A stretch of DNA of 18,717 bases from an uncultured Clostridia bacterium. GTDB lineage: Bacteria > Bacillota > Clostridia > Oscillospirales > Ruminococcaceae. The position numbers were made by a program, and so were the translations under genes. Positions 7,859 through 14,902 of the stretch are shown here, piece after piece. Location of the stretch: contig CALMXN010000294.1 of the NCBI GenBank assembly GCA_937871145.1, positions 1 to 18,717 of the forward strand, written 5' to 3'. Below the pieces are notes generated by a model, which ran no database searches, was not told where the DNA came from, and worked only from the letters and a program-made list of their open reading frames with translations. Every line of letters starts with the position of its first letter. The first letter of the stretch is position 1.

Positions 7859-8044
7859 TTACCAGCTAGCCTTCTTAACTCCTGGGATCTGACCATCGTG
7901 TGCTAATTCTCTGAAACAGATACGGCAGACGCCGAACTTTCTCAGATATGCATGTGGTCTTCCACAGATTTTGCACCTGTTGTAAGAACGGGTGGAAAAC
8001 TTAGGCTCAGCCTGCTGCTTAATTTTCATAGACATTTTAGCCAT
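7859..8044 (-). CDS. rpsN: 30S ribosomal protein S14, short zinc-binding form
   Basis: The 61-residue S14 type (rpsN/rpsZ class) with Cys24, Cys27, Cys40 and Cys43 in CKIC ... CRIC binding one zinc ion. It sits in the head of the small subunit. The conserved GRPHAYLRKFGVCR stretch and C-terminus GQIPGVKKASW confirm the family. ATG start 15 bases after rplE. The long zinc-free form is not in this window. Confidence 0.98.
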   Translation of the reverse strand: MAKMSMKIKQQAEPKFSTRSYNRCKICGRPHAYLRKFGVCRICFRELAHDGQIPGVKKASW

Positions 8045-8059
8045 TTTAAATTCCTCCCC

Positions 8060-8599
8060 TTACTTTGAGAATGGAGCACCCATCAATGTGAGCAACTCTT
8101 TAGCCTCTTCATCAGTCTTTGCAGTTGTGATGAAGTTAATATCCATACCACGAACCTTATCGATCTTATCAAACTCGATTTCAGGGAAAATTAGCTGTTC
8201 CTTGATACCTGTTGAATAGTTTCCTCTGCCGTCGAATGAATTAGGATTGATTCCTCTGAAGTCACGTACACGTGGGAACGCAACGTTGAAGAGTCTATCA
8301 ACAAATTCGTACATTCTGTCAGCACGAAGAGTAACCTTAACACCGATTGTCATACCTTCACGAAGTTTGAAGTTAGCAACTGACTTCTTAGCTTTACATT
8401 CAATTGGCTTCTGGCCAGTGATTGCTGCTAGGTCTGTCATGATAGCTTCAACAATCTTCTTGTTTTCCTTAGCTTCACCGCAACCAACATTGATTACAAT
8501 TTTATCAAGCTTTGGAATTTCCATTACATTTTTGTAGCCGAACTTTTTCATCATAGCAGGAGCTACGCTGCTAACATAATATTCTTTTAATCTAGCCAT
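8060..8599 (-). CDS. rplE: 50S ribosomal protein L5
   Basis: L5 binds 5S rRNA and contacts the small subunit across the P-site bridge. The 179 residues show KFGYKNVMEIPKLDKIVINVG (about 18-38) and the C-terminal DFRGINPNSFDGRGNYS. An in-frame upstream ATG at 8662 exists, but it lies inside rplX and adds residues unlike L5. The ATG at 8599-8597 gives the normal length and has AGGAGGAG about 7 bases upstream, 16 bases after the rplX stop. Confidence 0.97.
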   Translation of the reverse strand: MARLKEYYVSSVAPAMMKKFGYKNVMEIPKLDKIVINVGCGEAKENKKIVEAIMTDLAAITGQKPIECKAKKSVANFKLREGMTIGVKVTLRADRMYEFVDRLFNVAFPRVRDFRGINPNSFDGRGNYSTGIKEQLIFPEIEFDKIDKVRGMDINFITTAKTDEEAKELLTLMGAPFSK

Positions 8600-8615
8600 A
8601 TCGTTTCTCCTCCTA

Positions 8616-8954
8616 TTAATATTGCTTGCCACATTTTTTGCAAACTCTAGTCTTCTTGCCATCTTCTATTTTGTAAGATGGTCTTGTTGGCTTGTCGCAT
8701 TTTGGACACACAACCATAACTTTTGATGCGTACATAGCACCTTCAGCTTTGATTATACCTCCAGCCTGACCAGCACGTGTTGGCTTAACATGCTTAGTCA
8801 CCATATTTATTCCTTCGACTATTACTTTTCCTTCTTTTGGGCTGACTTCGAGGACTTTACCAGTCTTTCTCTTGCCATCCTTGTCGAACTTGTCGACATA
8901 TTTTCCGGAAAGAATAACAACGGTGTCGCCAGTTTTAACGTGTAGTTTATTCAT
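8616..8954 (-). CDS. rplX: 50S ribosomal protein L24 with zinc-ribbon tail
   Basis: L24 helps to start folding of 23S rRNA. Residues 3-40 contain the KOW motif (VKTGDTVVILSGKY), followed by GINMVTKHVKPT. The C-terminus has two CxxC pairs, Cys83/Cys86 and Cys105/Cys108 (CPKC ... CKKC), a zinc-ribbon-like pair present in some L24 proteins but not in the E. coli one. There are 112 residues. The central basic insert KFDKDGKRKTG is also longer than in E. coli. ATG start 15 bases after rplN. Confidence 0.97.
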   Translation of the reverse strand: MNKLHVKTGDTVVILSGKYVDKFDKDGKRKTGKVLEVSPKEGKVIVEGINMVTKHVKPTRAGQAGGIIKAEGAMYASKVMVVCPKCDKPTRPSYKIEDGKKTRVCKKCGKQY

Positions 8955-8969
8955 TTACGACACCTCCTA

Positions 8970-9338
8970 TTATAATACTTCTGGGGCAAGGCTCAAAATC
9001 TTGAGGTATTCCTTGTCACGAAGTTCTCTTGCTACAGGGCCAAAAATACGTGTGCCCTTTGGGTTCTTATCTTCTTTAATAATTACAGCAGCGTTTTCGT
9101 CAAAGCGGATGTATGTTCCATCCTCACGACGAAGACCCTTTGCTGAACGAACGATAACTGCTTTAACAACATCGCCTTTTTTAACAACGCCGCCGGGTGT
9201 TGCTTTCTTAACAGAAGCTACGACAACGTCACCGATGTTTGCATACTTTCTGCGTGTTCCCCCTAAAACTCTGATACACATAAGCTCTTTAGCTCCTGTG
9301 TTGTCAGCTACCTTAAGGTATGTTTGCATTTGTATCAC
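8970..9338 (-). CDS. rplN: 50S ribosomal protein L14
   Basis: L14 forms an intersubunit bridge. The 122 residues contain YLKVADNTGAKELMCIRVLGG (6-26) and end REYLKILSLAPEVL-like (KEYLKILSLAPEVL), as in the family. The start is GTG (9338-9336) in front of IQMQTYLK: the GGAGG site is 8 bases away and this gives the usual MIQ start. A 52-base gap separates it from rpsQ, with a small AT-rich 6-bp inverted repeat that is not clearly functional. Confidence 0.97.
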   Translation of the reverse strand: MIQMQTYLKVADNTGAKELMCIRVLGGTRRKYANIGDVVVASVKKATPGGVVKKGDVVKAVIVRSAKGLRREDGTYIRFDENAAVIIKEDKNPKGTRIFGPVARELRDKEYLKILSLAPEVL

Positions 9339-9390
9339 AGTGCGTTCCTCCTTTCGAAAAATCAGAGGTTAAAATTGTTTAACTTATATT

Positions 9391-9648
9391 TTACTTAGCT
9401 TTTTCAACTACTTCAACCAAACGCCATCTCTTGTCCTTAGAGATTGGTCTTGTTTCCATAACTTCAACGCGGTCGCCAATGTTACAGATGTTGTTTTCAT
9501 CATGTGCCTTAAGCTTAACAGTTCTTTTGATTATCTTTTTGTAGAGTGGGTGCTGAACATAGTCCTGAATAGCAACAACGATAGTCTTATCCATCTTATT
9601 GCTGACAACTTTACCTACTCTTGTCTTTCTGAGATTTCTTTCGCTCAC
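9391..9648 (-). CDS. rpsQ: 30S ribosomal protein S17
   Basis: S17 is an OB-fold primary binder of 16S rRNA. The 85 residues include RVGKVVSNKMDKTIVVAI (10-27) and the signature NICNIGDRVEVMETRPISK (about 54-72). Start codon GTG (9648-9646) with a GGAGG site 7 bases upstream. It lies 20 bases after rpmC and 52 before rplN. Confidence 0.97.
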   Translation of the reverse strand: MSERNLRKTRVGKVVSNKMDKTIVVAIQDYVQHPLYKKIIKRTVKLKAHDENNICNIGDRVEVMETRPISKDKRWRLVEVVEKAK

Positions 9649-9668
9649 AACTGATCCTCCCTCCGTTA

Positions 9669-9866
9669 CTACTGCACGCTGGACTCTTGCTTACGAATGA
9701 GTGTTTTTACACGAGCAATATCTTTCTTTACAGCGTTAAGACGCATTGGATTTTCAAGCTGATTAACAGCGTTCTGAAAACGAAGGCTGAAAAGTTCCTG
9801 CTTTAAGTCAGTAAGTTTCTTTTCTAGTTCTTCAGAAGTCATATCACGTAATTCATTAGCTTTCAT
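9669..9866 (-). CDS. rpmC: 50S ribosomal protein L29
   Basis: L29 lies beside the peptide exit tunnel, where trigger factor and SRP dock. The 65 residues form the two-helix hairpin of the family: DMTSEELEKKLTDLKQELFSLRF-like first helix (8-30) and NPMRLNAVKKDIARVKTLIRK second helix. Its ATG overlaps the rplP stop by one base (TAATG), which indicates translational coupling. Confidence 0.97.
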   Translation of the reverse strand: MKANELRDMTSEELEKKLTDLKQELFSLRFQNAVNQLENPMRLNAVKKDIARVKTLIRKQESSVQ

Positions 9867-10300
9867 TATTGCTCACCACCCATTTCTAGAGTATCCTGCT
9901 TTGTAACAAATTTACATTTGATTGGAAGCTTGTGCATTGCAAGTCTCAAAGCTTCTTTTGCAATTTCTTCACTTACGCCAGCAATTTCAAACATTATACG
10001 GCCTGGTTTAACTACTGCAACCCAGTATTCTGGTGAACCTTTACCTGAACCCATTCGAGTTTCAGCTGGTTTTTCAGTAATTGGCTTGTCAGGGAAGATC
10101 TTGATCCAAACCTGACCACCACGCTTGATATAACGTGTCATTGCGATACGGGCAGCTTCAATCTGATTTGAAGAGATCCAAGCTGGTTGAAGTGCCTGTA
10201 AACCGTATTCTCCGTTTGATACTGTATTACCGCGAAGTGCCTTGCCCTTTAAACGGCCTCTGTGCTGTCTGCGGTATTTTACTCTCTTTGGAAGTAGCAT
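9866..10300 (-). CDS. rplP: 50S ribosomal protein L16
   Basis: L16 organises the tRNA A-site region of the large subunit. The 144 residues begin MLLPKRVKYRRQHRGR and contain GLQALQPAWISSNQIEAAR (33-51) and RMGSGKGSPEYWVAVVKPG (about 82-100). The ATG overlaps the rpsC stop by one base and the stop overlaps the rpmC start by one base, so rpsC-rplP-rpmC are probably translated in a coupled way. Confidence 0.98.
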   Translation of the reverse strand: MLLPKRVKYRRQHRGRLKGKALRGNTVSNGEYGLQALQPAWISSNQIEAARIAMTRYIKRGGQVWIKIFPDKPITEKPAETRMGSGKGSPEYWVAVVKPGRIMFEIAGVSEEIAKEALRLAMHKLPIKCKFVTKQDTLEMGGEQ

Positions 10301-10989
10301 TACTTGTTACCTCCTTCTCTGCGATTTCTTCTCTGTGGCTTTTTTTCTGCAGGAATTTCTCCCTTTAGAATTTCGCCCTTGTACACCCATACCTTTACGC
10401 CAATACGGCCGTATGTTGTATGAGCTTCTGCTGTACCATAATCGATATCAGCTCTGATTGTCTGTAGTGGAATTGTTCCCTCGTGGTAGCTTTCGTTACG
10501 AGCAATTTCTGCTCCGCCTAAACGACCTGATACGCGAGTCTTGATTCCTCTAGCTCCAAGCTTCATTGCCTTTCCGATTGACTGCTTCATAGCTCTTCTA
10601 AATGAAATTCTGTTTTCGAGCTGTTTAGCGATTGACTCAGCAACAAGCTGTGCGTCAAGGTCTGGCTGCTTAACTTCGATGATATTAATTGCAACTGGTT
10701 TTTTAATCATTGCTTCTACAGCAAGACGTAACTTTTCAATTTCAGCGCCACCTCTGCCGATTACAATACCAGGCTTTGCACAATGAATGTGAATTTTAAC
10801 CTTATCTGCAAATCTTTCAATTTCTATACGTGGAACACCTGCATCGTACAAGCTCTTTTTAATATAGTTACGAACATTGTAATCTTCAACCAGAGTGTCA
10901 CCGAAAGTGCTTTTATTTGCAAACCAGCGGGAATCCCAATCCTTGATTACGCCAACACGAAGACCGTGTGGATTAATTTTTTGTCCCAT
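10300..10989 (-). CDS. rpsC: 30S ribosomal protein S3
   Basis: S3 lies at the mRNA entrance and contributes to mRNA unwinding. The 229 residues begin MGQKINPHGLRVG; the KH domain has the GxxG loop G78-R79-G80-G81 (GIVIGRGGAEIEKLR). The C-terminal domain carries GARGIKTRVSGRLGGAEIAR and ends in a basic tail PQRRNRREGGNK. ATG start with an AGGAGG site 21 bases after rplV. Confidence 0.98.
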   Translation of the reverse strand: MGQKINPHGLRVGVIKDWDSRWFANKSTFGDTLVEDYNVRNYIKKSLYDAGVPRIEIERFADKVKIHIHCAKPGIVIGRGGAEIEKLRLAVEAMIKKPVAINIIEVKQPDLDAQLVAESIAKQLENRISFRRAMKQSIGKAMKLGARGIKTRVSGRLGGAEIARNESYHEGTIPLQTIRADIDYGTAEAHTTYGRIGVKVWVYKGEILKGEIPAEKKPQRRNRREGGNK

Positions 10990-11010
10990 AGTTTACCTCC
11001 TCTTCCAGCA

Positions 11011-11346
11011 TTATTCCTTTTCTTTAAGAACCATTGTTACGTGTGATGTTCTCTTAAGAATTCGGAATGCTCTGCCCTGTGCTCTAGGCATGATTCTCTT
11101 CATAATTGGTCCCGGGCAAACAAAACATTCAGCAACATAAAGTTTGTTCTTATCCATGTTGTGGTTGTTCTCAGCGTTTGCAATGGCCGACTTAAGAAGT
11201 TTCTCCAGGTATTCACAGGCAGCCTTTGATGTGTGCTTGAGTGTTGCCATAGCAATCTCTGTGTCCTTGCCTCTGATCAAATCGAGAACGATCTTGACTT
11301 TACGAGGTGCTATGCGAGCATTTTTTAGGTATGCTCTTGCTTCCAT
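11011..11346 (-). CDS. rplV: 50S ribosomal protein L22
   Basis: L22 lines the peptide exit tunnel with an extended beta-hairpin. The 111 residues begin MEARAYLKNARIAPRKVKIV and contain the loop region FVCPGPIMKRIMPRAQGRAF (about 79-98). An upstream in-frame ATG at 11439 exists but lies within rpsS and gives no family-like residues. The ATG at 11346 has GGAAGGAGGA about 7 bases upstream and yields the normal length. Confidence 0.98.
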   Translation of the reverse strand: MEARAYLKNARIAPRKVKIVLDLIRGKDTEIAMATLKHTSKAACEYLEKLLKSAIANAENNHNMDKNKLYVAECFVCPGPIMKRIMPRAQGRAFRILKRTSHVTMVLKEKE

Positions 11347-11365
11347 TTGAATTCCTCCTTCCGGC

Positions 11366-11650
11366 CTACTTCTTACCATTATTTGAGACTCTTGAGCCTG
11401 CGTGGCCTTTATAAGTTCTTGTTGGTGCAAACTCACCAAGCTTATGACCTACCATATCTTCAGTAACATAAACAGGAACATGTTTGCGACCATCGTGAAC
11501 TGCGAATGTATGACCAACGAAATCTGGGAAAATTGTTGATGAACGGCTCCATGTTTTAACAACCTTTTTTTCGCCAGCTTCGTTCATTTGTAGTACTCTT
11601 TTCATAAGAACCTCTTGTACAAAAGGGCCCTTTTTGATACTTCTACCCAT
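11366..11650 (-). CDS. rpsS: 30S ribosomal protein S19
   Basis: S19 is in the small-subunit head next to S13. The 94 residues begin MGRSIKKGPFVQEVLMKRV, contain TWSRSSTIFPDFVGHTFAVHDG (about 34-55) and VGHKLGEFAPTRTYKGHAG (about 68-86). Length is normal. ATG start with GGAGG, 21 bases after rplB. Confidence 0.98.
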   Translation of the reverse strand: MGRSIKKGPFVQEVLMKRVLQMNEAGEKKVVKTWSRSSTIFPDFVGHTFAVHDGRKHVPVYVTEDMVGHKLGEFAPTRTYKGHAGSRVSNNGKK

Positions 11651-11671
11651 TTCATCTGCCTCCTTTCAATA

Positions 11672-12505
11672 TTACTTACCGTTTCTACGTTTTACGATAA
11701 ATTTATCAGAGCGATGATGTTTTGCACGAGTCTTGTAACCGAGAGCTGGTTTACCCCAAGGAGTAACAGGTCCCGGACGTCCGATAGGTGATTTACCTTC
11801 ACCACCACCGTGTGGGTGATCGCAAGGGTTCATTACAGAACCACGAACTGTTGGTCTCCAACCCATGTTACGTCTTCTTCCGGCTTTACCAAGATGAACA
11901 TTTTCGTGATCGATGTTACCAACCTGTCCGATTGTAGCGATACAGTTGATAGCAACTTTTCTGAGTTCGCCTGATGGAAGTCTGATAAGTGCGTATGTTT
12001 CTTCTCTTGCCATGAGCTGTGCCATGTTGCCAGCAGCACGAACAAGCTGTGCACCCTTACCAGGATACAATTCAATGTTGTGAATGAATGTACCAACTGG
12101 GATGTTCTGAAGTGGAAGTGCATTACCTGGCTTGATATCTGCATCAACGCCTGAACGAACAACATCACCTACTGAAAGACCATTTGGTGCAAGAATATAA
12201 CGCTTTTCGCCATCTTCATACTGCAATAATGCAATGTGAGCTGAACGGTTTGGATCGTACTCAATTGTAAGTACAGTAGCGTTCATATCAATTTTATCTC
12301 TCTTGAAGTCAATTACACGGTATTTTCTTCTGTTTCCGCCACCTCTGTGACGAACAGTTATTCTACCGTAGCTATTTCTACCAGCATTTTTGTTAAGAGG
12401 CTCTAAAAGACCCTTTTCTGGAGCAACCTTAGACAAAGCAGAATAATCAGTAACTGTCATTCCTCTTCTACTTGCTGTCGTTGGTTTGTAGCTCTTTATT
12501 GCCAT
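11672..12505 (-). CDS. rplB: 50S ribosomal protein L2
   Basis: L2 supports the peptidyl transferase centre. The 277 residues begin MAIKSYKPTTASRRGMT and include the OB and SH3-like domains, then the signature MNPCDHPHGGGEG (225-237) with the conserved histidine at 230. A GTG in frame at 12514 would add three residues, but it overlaps the AAGGAG site (12514-12519), so the ATG at 12505 is the start. A 92-base structured gap separates it from rplW. Confidence 0.98.
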   Translation of the reverse strand: MAIKSYKPTTASRRGMTVTDYSALSKVAPEKGLLEPLNKNAGRNSYGRITVRHRGGGNRRKYRVIDFKRDKIDMNATVLTIEYDPNRSAHIALLQYEDGEKRYILAPNGLSVGDVVRSGVDADIKPGNALPLQNIPVGTFIHNIELYPGKGAQLVRAAGNMAQLMAREETYALIRLPSGELRKVAINCIATIGQVGNIDHENVHLGKAGRRRNMGWRPTVRGSVMNPCDHPHGGGEGKSPIGRPGPVTPWGKPALGYKTRAKHHRSDKFIVKRRNGK

Positions 12506-12533
12506 TTGTTTCACTCCTTATAAGCGGTTTTGC

Positions 12534-12574
12534 GAGGACTAAAAGTCCCCATACTTTCCTGCGGTTTGCACCGC
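12534..12574 (-). other. paired hairpins in the rplW-rplB spacer
   Basis: In the message, GCGGT-GCAA-ACCGC (12574-12561) is a 5-bp stem with a GNRA tetraloop. It is followed by GGGGACT-TTT-AGTCCTC (12550-12534), a 7-bp stem with one G-U pair. A second ACCGC copy lies at 12528-12524, 5 bases before the rplB AAGGAG site, and could pair with the same GCGGT. No T-run follows, so these are not terminators. A role in controlling L2 synthesis is inference. Confidence 0.5.
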
Positions 12575-12597
12575 CGGTAAAATTACACTTTTATGAA

Positions 12598-12894
12598 TTA
12601 CATCATACCATCGAAGAATTCAATTGTCTTAGAACCTTCAACAAGTGTAACGATTGCTTTCTTCCAGTCTGGTTTGTATCCAGCAGCCTGGCCCATTCTC
12701 TTGAATCTACCCTTACAGTTGAGTGTGTTGACTTTAGCAACCTTAACTCCGAAAAGTTCTTCTACTGCTTTAGCAATTTCAATTTTGTTGGCATTCTTAG
12801 CAACCTTAAATGTGTATTTACCCATCTGTAAGCCTTCCATAGAACGCTCAGTGATGATAGGCTTAATGATAATATCATGTGCAGTCCTTATCAT
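12598..12894 (-). CDS. rplW: 50S ribosomal protein L23
   Basis: L23 is at the tunnel exit and is the docking point for trigger factor and SRP. The 98 residues contain IIKPIITERSMEGLQMGKYTF (about 9-29) and the family motif VEELFGVKVAKVNTLN (about 42-57). The ATG overlaps the rplD stop by one base (TAATG). A 92-base gap with hairpins follows before rplB. Confidence 0.98.
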   Translation of the reverse strand: MIRTAHDIIIKPIITERSMEGLQMGKYTFKVAKNANKIEIAKAVEELFGVKVAKVNTLNCKGRFKRMGQAAGYKPDWKKAIVTLVEGSKTIEFFDGMM

Positions 12895-13517
12895 TATGCA
12901 TACACCTCCTCAATCTTTGCAACAGCGTCCTGTACAACGATGAACTTGTCATAGTTGAGGATATCATAAACATTAAGTGTGTTGACAAGAGTTGTCTTAA
13001 CACCAGGAATGTTTGCTGTTGACTTGATAACTTTGCTGTCAACCTCAGGCATAACGATAAGTGCTTTGCCTTCTATGTTGAGAGCCTTAAGCATATTTAC
13101 AACGTTCTTAGTCTTGAATTCTTCAAATTTTAAAGCATCAAGAACTATTACATTGTTATCAATAACTTTTGATGAAAGAGCTGACTTCATAGCAAGTCTT
13201 CTAACTTTCTTATTTAAAGCATATCTGTAATCACGTGGCTTTGGTCCGAGAGCGATACCACCGTGGATCCACTGTGGTGCACGGATTGAACCTTGTCTTG
13301 CATGACCTGTACCCTTTTGACGCCAAGGCTTTTTACCGCCTCCGCTAACTTCTGTACGGGTTAGAGTTGATTGTGTACCCTGTCTCTGGTTTGCAAGGTA
13401 ATTTACAACCATTGCGTGCATTACTTCTTTATTAGGAGTAATACCGAATACTGCATCTGATAACTCAGTGTCAGCAAGCTGTTTGCCAGTCATATCAAAT
13501 ACTGAAACTTTAGGCAT
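12894..13517 (-). CDS. rplD: 50S ribosomal protein L4
   Basis: L4 reaches into the exit tunnel; in E. coli it also represses its own S10 operon through the leader RNA. The 207 residues begin MPKVSVFDMTGKQL and contain the tunnel loop GGGKKPWRQKGTGHARQGS (59-77) with QWIHGGIALGPKPRDY after it. An in-frame ATG at 13535 would add six residues, but these codons include the purine-rich GGAAGGGGG ribosome site, so 13517 is preferred. The gap from rplC is 17 bases. Confidence 0.97.
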   Translation of the reverse strand: MPKVSVFDMTGKQLADTELSDAVFGITPNKEVMHAMVVNYLANQRQGTQSTLTRTEVSGGGKKPWRQKGTGHARQGSIRAPQWIHGGIALGPKPRDYRYALNKKVRRLAMKSALSSKVIDNNVIVLDALKFEEFKTKNVVNMLKALNIEGKALIVMPEVDSKVIKSTANIPGVKTTLVNTLNVYDILNYDKFIVVQDAVAKIEEVYA

Positions 13518-13534
13518 TTTACTTCCCCCTTCCA

Positions 13535-14170
13535 CTAAGCCTTCTTAATGCAATCAGTGATAGTAACTGTTCCGTTCTTAGGACCAGGAATAGCACCCCT
13601 TATTGCAATAAGATTATTTTCTGCGTCTACTTTAGCAACTACGAGATTCTGAACTGTAACTTTTTCGTTACCTAACTGTCCAGGCATTCCTTTTCCCTTG
13701 TAGATACGTGATGGTGATGAGCAAGCACCCATTGAACCAGCGTGTCTGTGAACAGGACCTGTACCGTGAGTTTCCTTCAATCTTGAGTTGTTCCAACGCT
13801 TGATTGTTCCTGAAAAACCTTTACCTTTACTTGTTCCGTGAACGTCAACAACGTCACCTACAGCAAATGTGTCAGCTTTTAGAATATCGCCAACGTTTAC
13901 TTCGTCAGCATTTTCAAGTCTGAATTCCTTTAAAGTTCTCTTCAAAGCAACATCAGCCTTTTTGAAGTGACCAGCCATTGGCTTGTTAACGCGCTTAGCA
14001 CGAATGTCGCCAAAACCGAGCTGTACAGCACTGTAACCGTCGTTTTCAACAGTTTTCTTCTGAACAACTACGCATGGGCCAGCTTCAACAACTGTTACAG
14101 GAATTACTTTTCCTGCTTCATCGAAAATCTGTGTCATGCCGATTTTCTTACCGATGATTCCCTTTTGCAT
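13535..14170 (-). CDS. rplC: 50S ribosomal protein L3
   Basis: L3 is among the first proteins to bind 23S rRNA and reaches towards the peptidyl transferase centre. The 211 residues begin MQKGIIGKKIGMTQIFDE and contain GTSKGKGFSGTIKRWN (about 112-127) and HRHAGSMGACSSPSRIYKGK (about 140-159). Length is usual. Stop is TAG. ATG start with AGGAGGAG, after a 94-base gap from rpsJ that contains two inverted repeats. Confidence 0.98.
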   Translation of the reverse strand: MQKGIIGKKIGMTQIFDEAGKVIPVTVVEAGPCVVVQKKTVENDGYSAVQLGFGDIRAKRVNKPMAGHFKKADVALKRTLKEFRLENADEVNVGDILKADTFAVGDVVDVHGTSKGKGFSGTIKRWNNSRLKETHGTGPVHRHAGSMGACSSPSRIYKGKGMPGQLGNEKVTVQNLVVAKVDAENNLIAIRGAIPGPKNGTVTITDCIKKA

Positions 14171-14195
14171 TTTTTCTCCTCCTAATAGGTTATTG

Positions 14196-14255
14196 GTTGA
14201 CTTTCGTCAACTTGACCTGCATGTGACAAACGTTTTGAAATCGAAATTCGATTTC
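14196..14255 (-). other. two inverted repeats in the rpsJ-rplC spacer
   Basis: The message between rpsJ and rplC contains GAAATCG / CGATTTC (14255-14237, 7-bp stem, 5-base loop), just after the rpsJ stop. It also contains GTTGAC-GAAA-GTCAAC (14211-14196, 6-bp stem closed by a GAAA tetraloop), about 20 bases before the rplC start. Neither is followed by a T-run. They could be processing or translation control sites; the role is unknown. Confidence 0.45.
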
Positions 14256-14264
14256 CGTTGGAAA

Positions 14265-14579
14265 CTATTTAATTTCCATTACGATGTCTACACCAGCAGG
14301 AAGTTCAAGGCCTTGTAGAGCCGCTGTTGTTTCGTTTGTTGGTCTGATAACATCAATCAATCTCTTGTGAGTTCTCATTTCGAACTGCTCACGGCTGTCC
14401 TTATACTTATGAACTGCACGAAGGACTGTGATGATTTCCTTATCAGTAGGTAGCGGGATAGGACCTGATACCTTAGCACCTGAACGCTTCGCTGCTTCAA
14501 CAATCTTAGTTGCTGCTGCATCAACAATCGCATGCTCATAACCCTTGATCTTTATTCTGATTTTCTCATTGACTGCCAC
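14265..14579 (-). CDS. rpsJ: 30S ribosomal protein S10 (also NusE)
   Basis: S10 is a small-subunit head protein and, as NusE, couples transcription to translation through NusG. The 104 residues contain KIRIKIKGYEHAIVDAAATK (5-24), SGPIPLPTDKEIITVLRA (about 38-55) and HKRLIDVIRPTNETTAALQG-like C-terminal strand region (about 74-92). The start is GTG (14579-14577) with the strong AAGGAGGCGA site 8 bases upstream. It is the first gene of the superoperon and is preceded by a long leader with a terminator. Confidence 0.98.
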   Translation of the reverse strand: MAVNEKIRIKIKGYEHAIVDAAATKIVEAAKRSGAKVSGPIPLPTDKEIITVLRAVHKYKDSREQFEMRTHKRLIDVIRPTNETTAALQGLELPAGVDIVMEIK

Positions 14580-14896
14580 TTAAATCGCCTCCTTAAGGGT
14601 TTAATAATTGGGGGCTGATACTGTATAAACAATAATTATCTGAAACTCTTAACACGCTCCCGTGTGTTTCGCGAACATCTGATTAAAAAACCCGAAAAAC
14701 AATTATGTTTTCCGGGGTGATGTTAGACGTAATGACACACTGAGATTTATAGCTTCAACTTTCGCAAGTAAGCTTAAAGCACATACTGTGTTCGTTATTA
14801 CAGTCGCCCGGTTTAAAATCGGACATACTCCACGAAAATTACCGAACATACCGTTCGCAACCTTTCGCTTCATCGCATATCTGTTGCAGTCACGCA
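14580..14896 (-). ncRNA. S10 operon leader RNA, structured, with attenuator
   Basis: About 315 bases of untranslated leader run from the likely transcription start near 14896 to rpsJ. By eye it folds into an outer stem P1 (14889-14895 with 14727-14736, three-base bulge) that encloses four hairpins. P2 is GCAAC/GTTGC (14883-14887 with 14857-14861). P3 is CGGT/ACCG plus TCGG/CCGA (14842-14853 with 14809-14822). P4 is ACTGT/ACAGT (14800-14804 with 14785-14789). P5 is a 9-bp stem with a GCGA tetraloop and a two-base bulge (14751-14774). A strong terminator follows. I recognise no Rfam family; it is not visibly an E. coli-type S10 leader. Alternatives are a stand-alone RNA of about 210 bases. Confidence 0.6.
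14685..14716 (-). terminator. intrinsic terminator (attenuator) inside the S10 leader
   Basis: An 11-bp stem CCCGGAAAACA / TGTTTTTCGGG (14716-14706 with 14701-14691, one G-U pair) with a four-base loop TAAT is followed at once by six T (14690-14685). It lies about 180 bases after the predicted start of transcription and about 105 bases before rpsJ. No good promoter is visible between it and rpsJ, so the whole superoperon must be transcribed by reading through it. Confidence 0.88.
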
Positions 14897-14902
14897 AGAG
14901 TT

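Noticed and set aside
8600..8662. N-terminal extension of L5 from an upstream ATG
   Set aside because: Overlaps rplX, gives residues unlike L5 and would ignore the AGGAGG site before 8599.
8872..9372. 166-codon plus-strand open frame opposite rplN and rplX
   Set aside because: Antisense shadow crossing two real genes, with no start signals.
11347..11439. N-terminal extension of L22 from an upstream ATG
   Set aside because: Overlaps rpsS, and the ATG at 11346 has the ribosome site and gives the family length.
14703..14897. 64-codon open frame in the S10 leader
   Set aside because: It begins at TTG right at the predicted message start, has no ribosome binding site, ends in the terminator stem and its residues look unconstrained. 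A leader peptide cannot be fully excluded but is not supported.
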